64,000 nucleotides of DNA from Sphaerimonospora sp050942215. GTDB taxonomy: Bacteria > Actinomycetota > Actinomycetes > Streptosporangiales > Streptosporangiaceae. The translations under genes and the position numbers were made by a program. Shown here one piece after another: positions 52,143-60,696 of the stretch (its first letter is position 1; each line of letters starts with the position of its first letter). Under the pieces are notes generated by a model that was not told the origin of the DNA, did not search any database, and saw only the letters and a list, made by a program, of their open reading frames with translations. The stretch is taken from assembly GCF_050942215.1 (NCBI RefSeq), contig NZ_CP192056.1:2666001-2730000 (forward strand), given 5' to 3'.

Positions 52143-53429
52143 TCAGAGGAAGTAGCGCAGCCAGACGTAGCCCCACGCCATCAGCAGGCTCAGCGCGGTC
52201 ACGAAGATTCCGTACTTGGTGAACTGCCAGAAGCTGATCTTGTGGCCGGTGCGGGAGGCGATGCCGAGCGCGACGATGTTGGCGCTGGCCGCCACCGCCG
52301 TGCCGTTGCCGCCGAAGTCGGCGCCCAGCGCGAAGGACCACCACAGCGCCTGCCCGATCTGCGGATCGGCGGTCTGCGCGACCAGGCCCTCGACGATCGG
52401 CGCCATGACGGTGGCGTAGGGGATGTTGTCGAAGAAGGCGCCCAGCACACCGGAGCCGAACAGCAGCGTCGTGGCGGTGAGGAAGTGGTCGCCGCCGAGC
52501 ACGCCGACCGCCCAGTTGCCGACGGTCTCGATGACACCGGTGTGCACCAGTCCGGCGACCATCACGAACAGGCCCATGAAGAAGACCAGCGTGGGCCACT
52601 CGACCTCGCGCAGCACCTCCGCGACGTCCGTGCGGGCCACCAGGATCATCACCCCGGCGCCCACCAGCGCGACGATCGCCGGCTCCAGCGGCAGCACGGA
52701 GTGCAGACAGAACGCGAGGATGACCCCGCCGAGCACGATCATGCATCGGATGAGCAGCCGCCGGTCGGTGATGGCGCGCCGCTCCTGCAGGGCCATCACC
52801 GATGCCACATGCTCGGGGTTGTACTGGAACGCATTACGGAACAGCACCCGGGTGAACAGGACGAACGTCGCGAAGATGATGACGACGATCGGCGTCATGT
52901 GGACGATGAAGTCGTTGAACGTCAGTCCGGCGCGGCTGGCGATGATGATGTTGGGCGGGTCGCCGATGAGCGTCGCCGCTCCGCCGATGTTGGACGCGAG
53001 CACCTCGGCGATGAGGTACGGCTGGGCCGGGATGCGCAGCCGGTCGCAGACCACCACGGTGACCGGCGCGACGAGCATGATCGTGGTGACGTTGTCGAGG
53101 AACGGCGAGGCGATCGCGGTGATGGTCATCAGCATGACCATCAGCCGGTACGGCTGCCCTTTCGACTTCTTCGCCGCCCAGATCGCGAGATAGTCGAAGA
53201 TCCCCGTCTGCTTGATGATGCCGACGATGATCATCATGCCCAGCAGCAGGAATACAACGTTCCAGTCGATGCCGGCGTGTTCGGAGAAGAACACCTCGCT
53301 GCCGGGGATCAGTCCCAGCACGGCCATCAGGCCGGAGGCGACCAGCACCACCTTGACTTTGTTCACCTTCTCCGTGGCGATGAAGAAGAAGGCGACGAGG
53401 AAGATCGCTAGAGCTGCGATCGCGCTCAT
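52143..53429 (-). CDS. ArsB/NhaD-superfamily ion permease
   Basis: A 428-aa membrane protein with about eleven to twelve hydrophobic segments. The two inverted-repeat signature motifs of the ion-transporter superfamily are present: ASNIGGAATLIGDPPNIIIA (about 145-164) and GADFGGNGTAVAASANIVALG (about 372-392), plus SPFLDNVTTIMLVAPVTV. Family members carry arsenite, Na+/H+ or dicarboxylates; nothing here decides between them. Upstream on the same strand are a CBS protein and a KhtT-like protein, which favours a regulated cation/proton antiporter. Confidence 0.85.
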   Translation of the reverse strand: MSAIAALAIFLVAFFFIATEKVNKVKVVLVASGLMAVLGLIPGSEVFFSEHAGIDWNVVFLLLGMMIIVGIIKQTGIFDYLAIWAAKKSKGQPYRLMVMLMTITAIASPFLDNVTTIMLVAPVTVVVCDRLRIPAQPYLIAEVLASNIGGAATLIGDPPNIIIASRAGLTFNDFIVHMTPIVVIIFATFVLFTRVLFRNAFQYNPEHVASVMALQERRAITDRRLLIRCMIVLGGVILAFCLHSVLPLEPAIVALVGAGVMILVARTDVAEVLREVEWPTLVFFMGLFVMVAGLVHTGVIETVGNWAVGVLGGDHFLTATTLLFGSGVLGAFFDNIPYATVMAPIVEGLVAQTADPQIGQALWWSFALGADFGGNGTAVAASANIVALGIASRTGHKISFWQFTKYGIFVTALSLLMAWGYVWLRYFL

Positions 53430-53602
53430 CGACGGCCCCCCGGCGGTGCGGCCGGAGTCGGGCCGGTCACGACGGAGCCGGTCCGTACGGTTTCAAACGG
53501 TAGGGGTATGGCAAAAACAGGCATGGTGTAACAAGGCATGACAGGCCTCCTGACGTCGGGCACGTTGTGGCCAGGCTGGACGAAACGGAGCGGCCCGGTG
53601 GG

Positions 53603-54151
53603 TCAGGTACCCGGGGTGAACAGCGCCAGACTGGTCAGCAGCCGTTCCAGGGTGATCGCCCCGGCCAGCCTGCCGTCGGGGGTGACGACGGCCACGAGCG
53701 GGTTGCGCAACTGAAGCATCATCGCGGCCACTTCGAGCAGGGTCGCGTCGAGCGAGACCGTGACCGGTTTGACCGGCGGACTCGGCAGACAGTCGCCGAC
53801 CGAAAGGTCGCCGAGGTCCTGGGAGAAGGCGTCGGCGTAGGCCTCGTCGACGATCCGGGCGAGGGAGGGATCCTCGTGATAGGCCCGGGGGATCGCGAGC
53901 CGCAGTACGTCCGTGCCCGAGAGCACCGCCCCCGGCCGCCCGGCCTCGTCGACGACGATCAGGCCGGGCATCCGATTCAGCGCCATGATCTGAAAGGCCT
54001 TGGTGACCCGGTCATCGATGGTGACCGTGGGAGGCTTCATGGCGATATCGCGTGCTTGCACGGTGCTGTTCCGTTCAGGGGCGGCGGGGTTCCGCTCGGT
54101 GGCGACAGTGCAGGTCGCCCGATCGTTCGGGGTCGTCGCCGGCGCGCTCAC
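53603..54151 (-). CDS. CBS-domain regulatory protein
   Basis: A 182-aa protein with two CBS motifs (about residues 33-90 and 120-178; ARDIAMKPPTVTIDDRVTKA and VKPVTVSLDATLLEVAAMML) that usually bind adenine nucleotides or related ligands. No transmembrane segment. Its GTG overlaps the stop of the upstream KhtT-like gene by 4 bp. A 173-bp gap separates it from the permease gene downstream. It probably senses cellular energy or ionic state for the transporter. Confidence 0.82.
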   Translation of the reverse strand: MSAPATTPNDRATCTVATERNPAAPERNSTVQARDIAMKPPTVTIDDRVTKAFQIMALNRMPGLIVVDEAGRPGAVLSGTDVLRLAIPRAYHEDPSLARIVDEAYADAFSQDLGDLSVGDCLPSPPVKPVTVSLDATLLEVAAMMLQLRNPLVAVVTPDGRLAGAITLERLLTSLALFTPGT

Positions 54152-54435
54152 GACGTCGTTCCGGCGATCTGTGCCATTTCGCTGATCTGGGCGACGCGGC
54201 GCTCGAGGTGGGCGACCCGATCGACGATGGGCCGGCTGTGCAGGATCTCGGCGAGCTGATCGGCCTCATCCTGCTCGAGTACGATGCTCTGCAGTGGTTC
54301 GTCCGACCCGGCCGCGTAGATGAGAAGCCGGTACCGGCCGGCCCTGTCCGAGAGGACGCCGAAACGCTGCCCTCCTCGGGTGACGCACTGATGTATGGTG
54401 CCGGTGCCGGGCACAGCCGTGCGGGAGACGCGCAC
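54148..54435 (-). CDS. KhtT-N-like antiporter regulatory protein
   Basis: A 95-aa soluble protein with PGTGTIHQCVTRGGQRFGVL, LLIYAAGSDEPLQSIVLEQ and a C-terminal coiled-coil-like helix (VDRVAHLERRVAQISEMA). The N-terminal half resembles the N-terminal domain of KhtT-type cation/proton antiporter regulatory subunits, but the TrkA-C domain is absent. GTG 54435 has GGAGG 7-8 bp upstream. It leads a likely operon with the CBS protein and the permease, and is divergent from a two-component pair. Confidence 0.6.
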   Translation of the reverse strand: MRVSRTAVPGTGTIHQCVTRGGQRFGVLSDRAGRYRLLIYAAGSDEPLQSIVLEQDEADQLAEILHSRPIVDRVAHLERRVAQISEMAQIAGTTS

Positions 54436-54713
54436 GCAGAGATACCTCCGTTCCGACCTTCCGTTGGTCGCCGATCCTTATCGCGGGTGATGCCGGAAGG
54501 TTCCGGCCCCACAGTCCATTTTCGACCGTGGCGCGGCTGTCCGCCATAGGGCCTGGCACCCATTTCGGCAGGGGCGCGACCTGCAATCTCTGACCGAGAT
54601 GGGAGCGAACCCCCATGGACATCCGGATCCTACGGGGCTAGGAAGGACTGCGGAAGGGAGGAAGGGCGCCTGCGCGCCCGTCCGAAGGACGGGCCGGGGA
54701 GGCCAGGACCCCG

Positions 54714-55733
54714 ATGAGCCACTCCAACGACCGGCGACCGCAGCAGGCCGCCAGACGTTCGCGGACGCCGTCGCGCGCGCTGTTCTGGCGGCTGTTCGCG
54801 ATCAACGGGTTCGTGTTCACGGCCGGCACGCTCGTGCTCGCGCTGTCGCCCGCCACGGTGTCCTCGACGGTCCGGCTGGCCGAGGTGCCGGTCCTGACGA
54901 TCGGGCTGACACTGATCATCGCCGCGAACGCGCTCCTGCTGCGGGCCAGCCTGGCTCCGCTGGACGCGCTCGCCACGCTCATGCAACGCGTCGACCTGCT
55001 GGAATCGGGGGACCGGCTCGCCGACAGCGGCACCGGCGACCTTTCCCACCTGATCGGCACGTTCAACGCGATGCTCGACCGGCTCGAATCGGAGCGCAGC
55101 GCGAGCAGCGCGCACGCGCTGGCGGCGCAGGAGGGAGAGCGGCAGCGCATCGCGCGCGAGCTGCACGACGAGATCGGGCAGAGTCTCACCGTGGCACTGC
55201 TCAGCCTCAAGCGCGTCGTCGACCGCGCGCCGGAGGACCTGCGCGAGGACCTGCGCGCCGCCCAGGAGACGGTCCGTTCCAGCCTCGACGAGGTGCGCCA
55301 GGTGGCGCGCAGGCTGCGTCCAGGCGTGCTCGAAGACCTCGGGCTGCAGAGCGCCCTGAGCGCGCTGAGCAGCGAGTTCTCCCAGGCCAACCAGGCCTCG
55401 ATCTCACGGAAGGTCGATCCGGTCCTGCCCGATCTCAGCGAGGACGTGGAGTTGGTCATCTACCGGATCGCGCAGGAGAGCCTGACCAACGTGGCCAGGC
55501 ACGCCCACGCCGACCATGTGGGGCTGTCGCTGACCGTGAGCGACGGCGGCCTGATCCTGCGCGTCACCGACGACGGACGCGGCGGCGTCCGGCAGGAGGG
55601 AGCCGGCATCCGCGGCATGCGGGAGCGCGCCCATCTCATCGGCGCTCGCCTGACCATCGCGTCCCCGCCCGGCGCCGGCACGGACGTACGTCTGGTCATA
55701 CCCATCGAGGCCGAACGGAGCCGAACGCGGTGA
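54714..55733 (+). CDS. Sensor histidine kinase, NarL-type (HisKA_3)
   Basis: A 339-aa membrane kinase: two hydrophobic helices (about 23-45 and 57-77) with almost no extracytoplasmic loop, a HAMP-like linker (about 78-130), the phospho-acceptor His in RIARELHDEIGQSLTVALLS (near residue 150), and a HATPase domain with IAQESLTNVARHA and DDGRGGVRQEGAGIRGMRERA. The tiny loop suggests sensing within the membrane. ATG 54714 follows GGGGAGG. The stop overlaps the response regulator start (GTGA). Confidence 0.92.
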   Translation: MSHSNDRRPQQAARRSRTPSRALFWRLFAINGFVFTAGTLVLALSPATVSSTVRLAEVPVLTIGLTLIIAANALLLRASLAPLDALATLMQRVDLLESGDRLADSGTGDLSHLIGTFNAMLDRLESERSASSAHALAAQEGERQRIARELHDEIGQSLTVALLSLKRVVDRAPEDLREDLRAAQETVRSSLDEVRQVARRLRPGVLEDLGLQSALSALSSEFSQANQASISRKVDPVLPDLSEDVELVIYRIAQESLTNVARHAHADHVGLSLTVSDGGLILRVTDDGRGGVRQEGAGIRGMRERAHLIGARLTIASPPGAGTDVRLVIPIEAERSRTR

Positions 55734-56410
55734 ACACCTCAGCTGAGCCGAGCACGGAGACCGCCAAGACCCGCATCCTGCTGGCAGACGACCACGCCCT
55801 GGTCCGGCACGGGCTGCGCCTGATCCTCGACGCCGAGCCCGACCTCATGGTCGTGGCCGAGGCGGCAGACGGCGCGGAGGCCGTCGAGGCGGTCGCCGGC
55901 GGGGGCATCGATGTGGCGATCCTCGACATCGCGATGCCCCGGATGACCGGGATCCAGGCGGCCAGGGAGATCAGCCGGCGGGCGCCCGGTGTCCGCATCC
56001 TGATCCTTTCCATGTACGACAACGAGCAGTACTTCTTCGAGGCGCTCAAGGCGGGGGCCTCGGGCTACGTGCTGAAGTCGGTGGCCGACCAGGACCTGCT
56101 GGAGGCGTGCCGGGCCGCGGTGCGCGGCGAGCCGTTCCTCTATCCGGGGGCGGTCACCGCGCTCATCCGCGACTACCTGCACCGCGCCCGGCAGGGCGAG
56201 CAGATGCCCGAGAGCATCCTGACGCCGCGTGAGGAGGAGATCGTCAAGCTGATCGCCGAGGGCAACTCCGCCAAGCAGATCGCCGAGACGCTGTTCATCA
56301 GCGTCAAGACCGTCGACCGGCACCGCGCGAACATCCTGCAGAAGCTCGGCATGCGCGACCGGCTTGAGCTGACCCGCTACGCCATCCGCGCCGGCCTCAT
56401 AGAGCCCTGA
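55730..56410 (+). CDS. NarL/FixJ-family response regulator
   Basis: A 226-aa DNA-binding regulator. Receiver domain: acidic pair in ILLADDHALVRHG, phospho-acceptor Asp in VAILDIAMPRMTG (near residue 66), Lys in YVLKSVADQDLL. LuxR-type helix-turn-helix at about 160-215 (LTPREEEIVKLIAEGNSAKQ; KTVDRHRANILQKLG). The GTG at 55730 overlaps the kinase stop. Palindromic array B begins directly after its stop codon. Confidence 0.94.
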   Translation: MNTSAEPSTETAKTRILLADDHALVRHGLRLILDAEPDLMVVAEAADGAEAVEAVAGGGIDVAILDIAMPRMTGIQAAREISRRAPGVRILILSMYDNEQYFFEALKAGASGYVLKSVADQDLLEACRAAVRGEPFLYPGAVTALIRDYLHRARQGEQMPESILTPREEEIVKLIAEGNSAKQIAETLFISVKTVDRHRANILQKLGMRDRLELTRYAIRAGLIEP

Positions 56411-56412
56411 TC

Positions 56413-56697
56413 GCCCCCACCCCCCTCATGGCCGTGATCTTGCAGTTTCTTGCAGACCGGCGCCGTGAGCAGGAACTTTCACATTCGTGATCTTGCAGTT
56501 TCTCGCAGGACTGCTGTCTGGCCTGGTGAAATACCATTTGTGATCTTGCATCCTCCGCCAACTGCAAGATCACCAACCGGGTCTGCGCACGTCGGACGGC
56601 GTTCCTGCGAGAAACTGCAAGATCAGCGCAAAGGTTCAGGCAGGTCATGAGGGTCGTGTGCGAGAAACTGCAAGATCACGGCCACGGGGGTGGGGTA
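56413..56697. repeat. Palindromic array B: six copies of the 22-bp motif phased at 53 bp
   Basis: Forward copies start at 56433, 56486 and 56539 (spacing 53, 53). Inverted copies end at 56574, 56627 and 56680 (53, 53). The central pair forms a hairpin (about 56537-56550 with 56563-56576, one mismatch, 12-nt loop). The outer ends extend the palindrome: a C-rich left end (56413-56425) and TGGCCGTGATCTTGC match the reverse complement of the right end through GGGGGTGGGG (56686-56695). Order, motif and phasing equal array A 20 kb away, while spacers have largely diverged. It fills the space from 2 bp after the response-regulator stop to 12 bp before the next gene. Confidence 0.9.
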
Positions 56698-56709
56698 GCC
56701 TGACCTGTC

Positions 56710-57357
56710 ATGGCGGCGCGACCGGCGGCGGGCGGGGGCAGATGGGTCTCGGTCGCCCCCGAGCGGCTCTCCCGGTGGATCGACGGCTTCGCCGTACGGC
56801 ACGGGAACGTCGCGACCACCGTCGCCGACGACGTGGTGCGGCTGGAGGCGGCCGACGGCTCGGTCGCCGAGTGCCTGGTCCCGTTCCCGCCGCTGCGCGG
56901 AGATCTGGTCGAGCACGCGTCCCGGGAGCGGACGGTGGGGGTCCTGCTGGTACGGCTCGGCGGCTACGCGGCCGGGGTGTTCACCGGTGAGCGGCTGGCC
57001 GCATCGAAGGTCGGGTCACGGCCGGTGCACGGGCGCAGCGCGGCCGGAGGCTGGTCGCAGCAGCGTTTCGCCCGGCGCAGGGAGAAGCAGTCGGCCGAGG
57101 CTCTCGGCGCCGCGGCCGAAGCCGCGTTCCGGGTGCTCGTGCCGTACGCCGCCGAACTCGACGCCGTCGTGCTCGGCGGCGACCGGCGCGCGGTCGCCGA
57201 ACTGCGCGGCGACCGGCGGCTGGCGCCGCTGTTCGCGCTCGCGGCCGAGCCGTTCCTGACCGTGCCCGACCCCCGGCGCGGCGTGCTGGAGAGGACCCCC
57301 GCGATGTTCCGCGGCGTGCGCGTCCGCGTCGTCGACGTCGTTTCGGAACCGTCCTGA
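56710..57357 (+). CDS. acVLRF1-family peptidyl-tRNA hydrolase (release-factor-like)
   Basis: A 215-aa protein of the actinobacterial Vms1/ANKZF1-like release factor 1 family. It has an eRF1-domain-2-like fold signature with the catalytic-loop motif GRSAAGGWSQQRFARRR (about 109-124), in which the conserved Gln follows GGWS. The family hydrolyses peptidyl-tRNA on stalled large ribosomal subunits. ATG 56710 is 12 bp after the end of palindromic array B, with no clear Shine-Dalgarno sequence. An ABC-F protein follows downstream. Confidence 0.82.
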   Translation: MAARPAAGGGRWVSVAPERLSRWIDGFAVRHGNVATTVADDVVRLEAADGSVAECLVPFPPLRGDLVEHASRERTVGVLLVRLGGYAAGVFTGERLAASKVGSRPVHGRSAAGGWSQQRFARRREKQSAEALGAAAEAAFRVLVPYAAELDAVVLGGDRRAVAELRGDRRLAPLFALAAEPFLTVPDPRRGVLERTPAMFRGVRVRVVDVVSEPS

Positions 57358-57382
57358 TCGCCGGCACACCGGTCGCCGGCCG

Positions 57383-57416
57383 GGAGCGAGGGAGCGGAGC
57401 GCGAGGGAGCGAGGAC
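57383..57416. repeat. Short GAGCGAGG-rich direct repeats
   Basis: The sequence repeats GGAGCG and GCGAGGGAGCG several times in about 34 bp, downstream of the acVLRF1 gene. The rest of the 287-bp gap to the ABC-F gene (57358-57644) shows nothing else I can identify. Confidence 0.5.
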
Positions 57417-57644
57417 CGCACGCGAAAGCCCGCCGGAGCGCACCTCGCGGCGGACCGGAGCCTCCTTCCGGCGCGGTGACCGGGCCTCGGGCGAGGCCGC
57501 CGACCAGGGGCGGCGGCGGACCGGGCCGTCGACCACGTTCGGCTCGGGGCGGCCGGCGACTACAATGGCGGACATGCGCGCTCCCGACTGATCGGCCCGT
57601 GCGCCGATCCCCTTCGAAATTTCCTCACGGGAGTGTCCCCATTC

Positions 57645-59243
57645 ATGATCATCGCCACTGACGTCGAACTGCGCGCGGGATCCCGGCTGCTCATCGAGGG
57701 CGCCTCCTTCCGGGTCAACCCCGGCGACAAGATCGGACTGGTCGGCCGCAACGGGGCCGGCAAGACCACGCTCACCAGGGTCCTCGCGGGTGAGGGCCTG
57801 CCGGCGGCCGGGACCGTGAGCGTCACAGGCGAGATCGGCTACCTGCCCCAGGATCCGCGCACCGGCGACCTGTCGGTGCTCGCCCGCGACCGCATCCTGT
57901 CGGCCCGCGGCCTGGACGAGGTGCTGCGCGAGCTGCGCGCGGCCGAGCTCGGCATGGCCTCGGCCGACACGCGGACGCGCGACAAGGCGGTACGCGCCTA
58001 CGGCCGGCTGGAGGACCGCCTGCACGTGCTCGGCGGCTACGCGGCCGAGGCGGAGGCCGCCTCGATCGCCTCCAGCCTCGGGCTGCCCGACCGGATCCTG
58101 CGGCAGCCGCTGGGGACCCTGTCCGGCGGGCAGCGCAGGCGGGTGGAGCTGGCCCGGATCCTGTTCAGCGGAGCCGAGACTCTCCTGCTTGACGAGCCCA
58201 CAAACCACCTCGATGCGGACTCAATCGGGTGGCTTCGGGATTTTTTGCGTGCGCACCAGGGCGGCTTGGTGATCATCAGTCACGACGTGAACCTTCTTGA
58301 AGCGACGGTAAACCGGGTGCTCCACCTCGACGCCAACCGGTGCGTGATCGACACCTACAACGTCGGCTGGAAGGCGTACCTGACACAGCGGGAGACCGAC
58401 GAGAAGCGCCGCAAGCGCGAGCGGGTCAACGCCGAGCGGCAGGCCTCGGCGCTGCTGTCACAGGCCGACCGCATGCGGGCCAAGGCCACCAAGGCCAAGG
58501 CGGCGCAGGACATGGAGCGCCGGGCCCGCCGCCTGCTGGCGGGCGTCGAGGGCGAGCGGCGGGCGGACAGGGTCGCCAAGCTGCGCTTCCCCGAGCCGGC
58601 CCCGTGCGGCAGGACGCCGCTGACGGCGCACGCACTGTCCAAGTCGTACGGCTCGCTGGAGGTCTTCACCGACGTCGACGCCGCCGTGGACCGGGGATCC
58701 CGCATCGTCATCCTGGGCCTGAACGGCGCGGGCAAGACCACGCTGCTGCGCCTGCTCGCCGGGATCGAGAAGCCCGACACCGGCGACGTCCGGCCCGGTC
58801 ACGGACTGAAGATCGGCTACTACGCCCAGGAGCACGAGACCCTCGACCCGGGGCGTACGGTCCTGGAGAACATGCGCTCGGCCGGGCCCGATCTCGCCGA
58901 GGTCGAACTGCGCAAGGTGCTCGGCTCGTTCCTGTTCTCCGGCGACGATGTGGACAAGCCGGCCGCGGTGCTGTCGGGCGGTGAGAAGACACGGCTCGCC
59001 CTTGCCACGCTGGTGCTGTCGAGCGCCAACGTGCTGCTGCTCGACGAGCCTACCAACAACCTTGATCCGGCGTCACGGGAGCAGGTTCTGGCGGCCCTCG
59101 GCTCGTACGCCGGTGCGATCGTGCTGGTCACCCATGATGAGGGTGCCGTAGAAGCGCTTCAGCCGGATAGGGTGATTTTGCTGCCGGACGGAGTCGAAGA
59201 CGCGTGGAGTGACGAATTTTCCGATCTTGTGGCACTCGCCTGA
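57645..59243 (+). CDS. ABC-F family ATPase (translation factor type)
   Basis: A 532-aa soluble protein with two ABC domains and no membrane segment. First domain: Walker A GRNGAGKTT (about 35-43), signature LSGGQRRRVELA (about 158-169), Walker B LLLDEPTNHLD. Second domain: GLNGAGKTTLLRLLAG (near 360), LSGGEKTRLALA (near 443), LLLDEPTNNLDP. The linker between them is Lys/Arg-rich (P-site tRNA interaction motif region). ABC-F proteins act on the ribosome. ATG 57645 gives the standard N-terminus (MIIATDVELRAGSRLLIE); a GTG at 57633 is possible. Confidence 0.92.
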   Translation: MIIATDVELRAGSRLLIEGASFRVNPGDKIGLVGRNGAGKTTLTRVLAGEGLPAAGTVSVTGEIGYLPQDPRTGDLSVLARDRILSARGLDEVLRELRAAELGMASADTRTRDKAVRAYGRLEDRLHVLGGYAAEAEAASIASSLGLPDRILRQPLGTLSGGQRRRVELARILFSGAETLLLDEPTNHLDADSIGWLRDFLRAHQGGLVIISHDVNLLEATVNRVLHLDANRCVIDTYNVGWKAYLTQRETDEKRRKRERVNAERQASALLSQADRMRAKATKAKAAQDMERRARRLLAGVEGERRADRVAKLRFPEPAPCGRTPLTAHALSKSYGSLEVFTDVDAAVDRGSRIVILGLNGAGKTTLLRLLAGIEKPDTGDVRPGHGLKIGYYAQEHETLDPGRTVLENMRSAGPDLAEVELRKVLGSFLFSGDDVDKPAAVLSGGEKTRLALATLVLSSANVLLLDEPTNNLDPASREQVLAALGSYAGAIVLVTHDEGAVEALQPDRVILLPDGVEDAWSDEFSDLVALA

Positions 59244-59357
59244 TCTTAATTTGAGCGGGTAGGGATCTTTTCCCGCGGAGTAGGTAGCCGATCTCGTAGA
59301 AATGACTGATCATGGCGTGAGTAACGCTGCGGAAGTCTGGCACTACAGGAGGTACTC

Positions 59358-59573
59358 GTGGCCGAGACTCTCAAGAAGGGCACCCGGGTGACCGGGGCCG
59401 ACCGTGAAAAGCTGGCCAACGATCTGAAGAAGCGCTATGCCGCGGGTGAGAGCATCCGCGCTCTGGCGGCTTCCACCGGCCGGTCGTACGGGTTCATCCA
59501 CCGCATCCTCAGCGAGTCGGGAGTGACTCTGCGCGGGCGCGGCGGTGCGACCCGGGGCAAGTCCAAGCGCTAG
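59358..59573 (+). CDS. Small conserved helix-turn-helix protein
   Basis: A 71-aa basic protein, MAETLKKGTRVTGADREKLA at its start, with a helix-turn-helix at about 33-54 (SIRALAASTGRSYGFIHRIL) and a basic glycine-rich tail (RGRGGATRGKSKR). The type is widespread in actinobacteria and often follows an ABC-F gene; its DNA target is unknown. GTG 59358 has AGGAGG about 7 bp upstream. Confidence 0.88.
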   Translation: MAETLKKGTRVTGADREKLANDLKKRYAAGESIRALAASTGRSYGFIHRILSESGVTLRGRGGATRGKSKR

Positions 59574-59807
59574 CGATCCACCTCAAGACGCGCGACCGCA
59601 GCCGCTCGTTCCAGCAGTCGGAGTGGTCGCGTCCGAGCCGCCAGAATGAGATTCGGTAGGCTCGGGCGCGACCGCGGAGACAGGGGAGCGCGAGCGATGG
59701 CACGTACGGAACACGTACGGGCCGGGCGCGCACGGACGGGACGCCGCACCGGACCCGGCCGTGTGTGAAGGCGAGCGACCGCCCACCGAAGGCAGGAGCG
59801 AGCAGCG

Positions 59808-60641
59808 ATGGCGGAAGCGGCAATTGGGGGGAGCGGACTGCGCTTCGAGATGGACGGCGAGATCGCGACCGTCACCTTGAACCGGCCGGAGAAGCGGAAC
59901 GCACAGACGTTCGCCACCTGGTCGGCTCTGGCCCGGATAGGAGAAGACCTTCCGGAGCAGGTGCGAGTGGTCGTGATCCAAGGCGAGGGGCCGTCCTTCT
60001 CGTCGGGCCTCGATCTGGGCATGTTCGCCCCGGACCCCGAGCCGCGCGCTCAGCATTCCGAACCCGCTCAGCATCGTGGGACCGAGCGGGAGTCCGGGAC
60101 GGATTCGTTCGCCGCGGCGGCGGCGCACGGCGACGCCGATCTGCGTCGGCTGATCGCCGAGGCCCAGCGCGGCTTTCTCTGGCTGCGCCGGCCGGACATC
60201 GTCTCCATCGCGGCGGTGCAGGGCCATGCCATCGGCGCGGGTTTCCAGCTCGCGCTCGCGTGCGACCTGCGGATCGTCGCCGACGACGTCATGTTCTGTA
60301 TGAAGGAGCCCGCGCTCGGGCTGGTCCCCGACCTGACGGGGACCAAGCCGCTGGTCGACATCGTCGGGGTGCCACGGGCCATCGAGATATGCCTGACCGC
60401 ACGCGTCGTCGGCGCGGCCGAGGCGCTGCGGCTCGGACTGGCGGAGACGGCGGTGCCCCCGGACGAGCTGGGCCGGGCCGTACGGGATCTGACCACGGCG
60501 CTGCTGGCCGTCGACCGCGAGGCGGCGACCGCCACCAAGAGACTGCTCCAGGGCGCGCCGCAGCGGACGCTGGAGGAGCAGGCCGCTGCCGAGCGGGCGG
60601 AACAGGCGGCCCGTATCAGGGCGCTGTTCGCTGGAGGCTGA
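59808..60641 (+). CDS. Enoyl-CoA hydratase/isomerase family protein
   Basis: A 277-aa crotonase-fold protein that acts on acyl-CoA thioesters. The first oxyanion loop is GPSFSSGLDL (about 64-73) and the second AVQGHAIGAGFQLALACDLR (about 144-163). In the second loop the Glu equivalent to the first catalytic Glu of rat hydratase is replaced by Gln (AGFQL); a Glu is retained in KEPALGLVP. A polar, low-complexity stretch (about 75-110) interrupts the core. The reaction may therefore differ from hydration. ATG 59808 follows GGAGCGAGCAGCG. Confidence 0.82.
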   Translation: MAEAAIGGSGLRFEMDGEIATVTLNRPEKRNAQTFATWSALARIGEDLPEQVRVVVIQGEGPSFSSGLDLGMFAPDPEPRAQHSEPAQHRGTERESGTDSFAAAAAHGDADLRRLIAEAQRGFLWLRRPDIVSIAAVQGHAIGAGFQLALACDLRIVADDVMFCMKEPALGLVPDLTGTKPLVDIVGVPRAIEICLTARVVGAAEALRLGLAETAVPPDELGRAVRDLTTALLAVDREAATATKRLLQGAPQRTLEEQAAAERAEQAARIRALFAGG

Positions 60642-60696
60642 TGATGGAATCGGGCGCCTTCCCTCGATGCTGCATCTCCCGGGAGGATGGCGACAT

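Noticed and set aside
54599..55729. N-terminal extension of the response regulator from an open frame starting at 54599
   Set aside because: It lies in another frame across the histidine kinase gene; the receiver domain begins right after GTG 55730, which overlaps the kinase stop in the usual way.
59255..59276. Terminator after the ABC-F gene (GCGGG with CCCGC)
   Set aside because: Only five pairs with a 12-nt loop and competing pairings; too weak to list.
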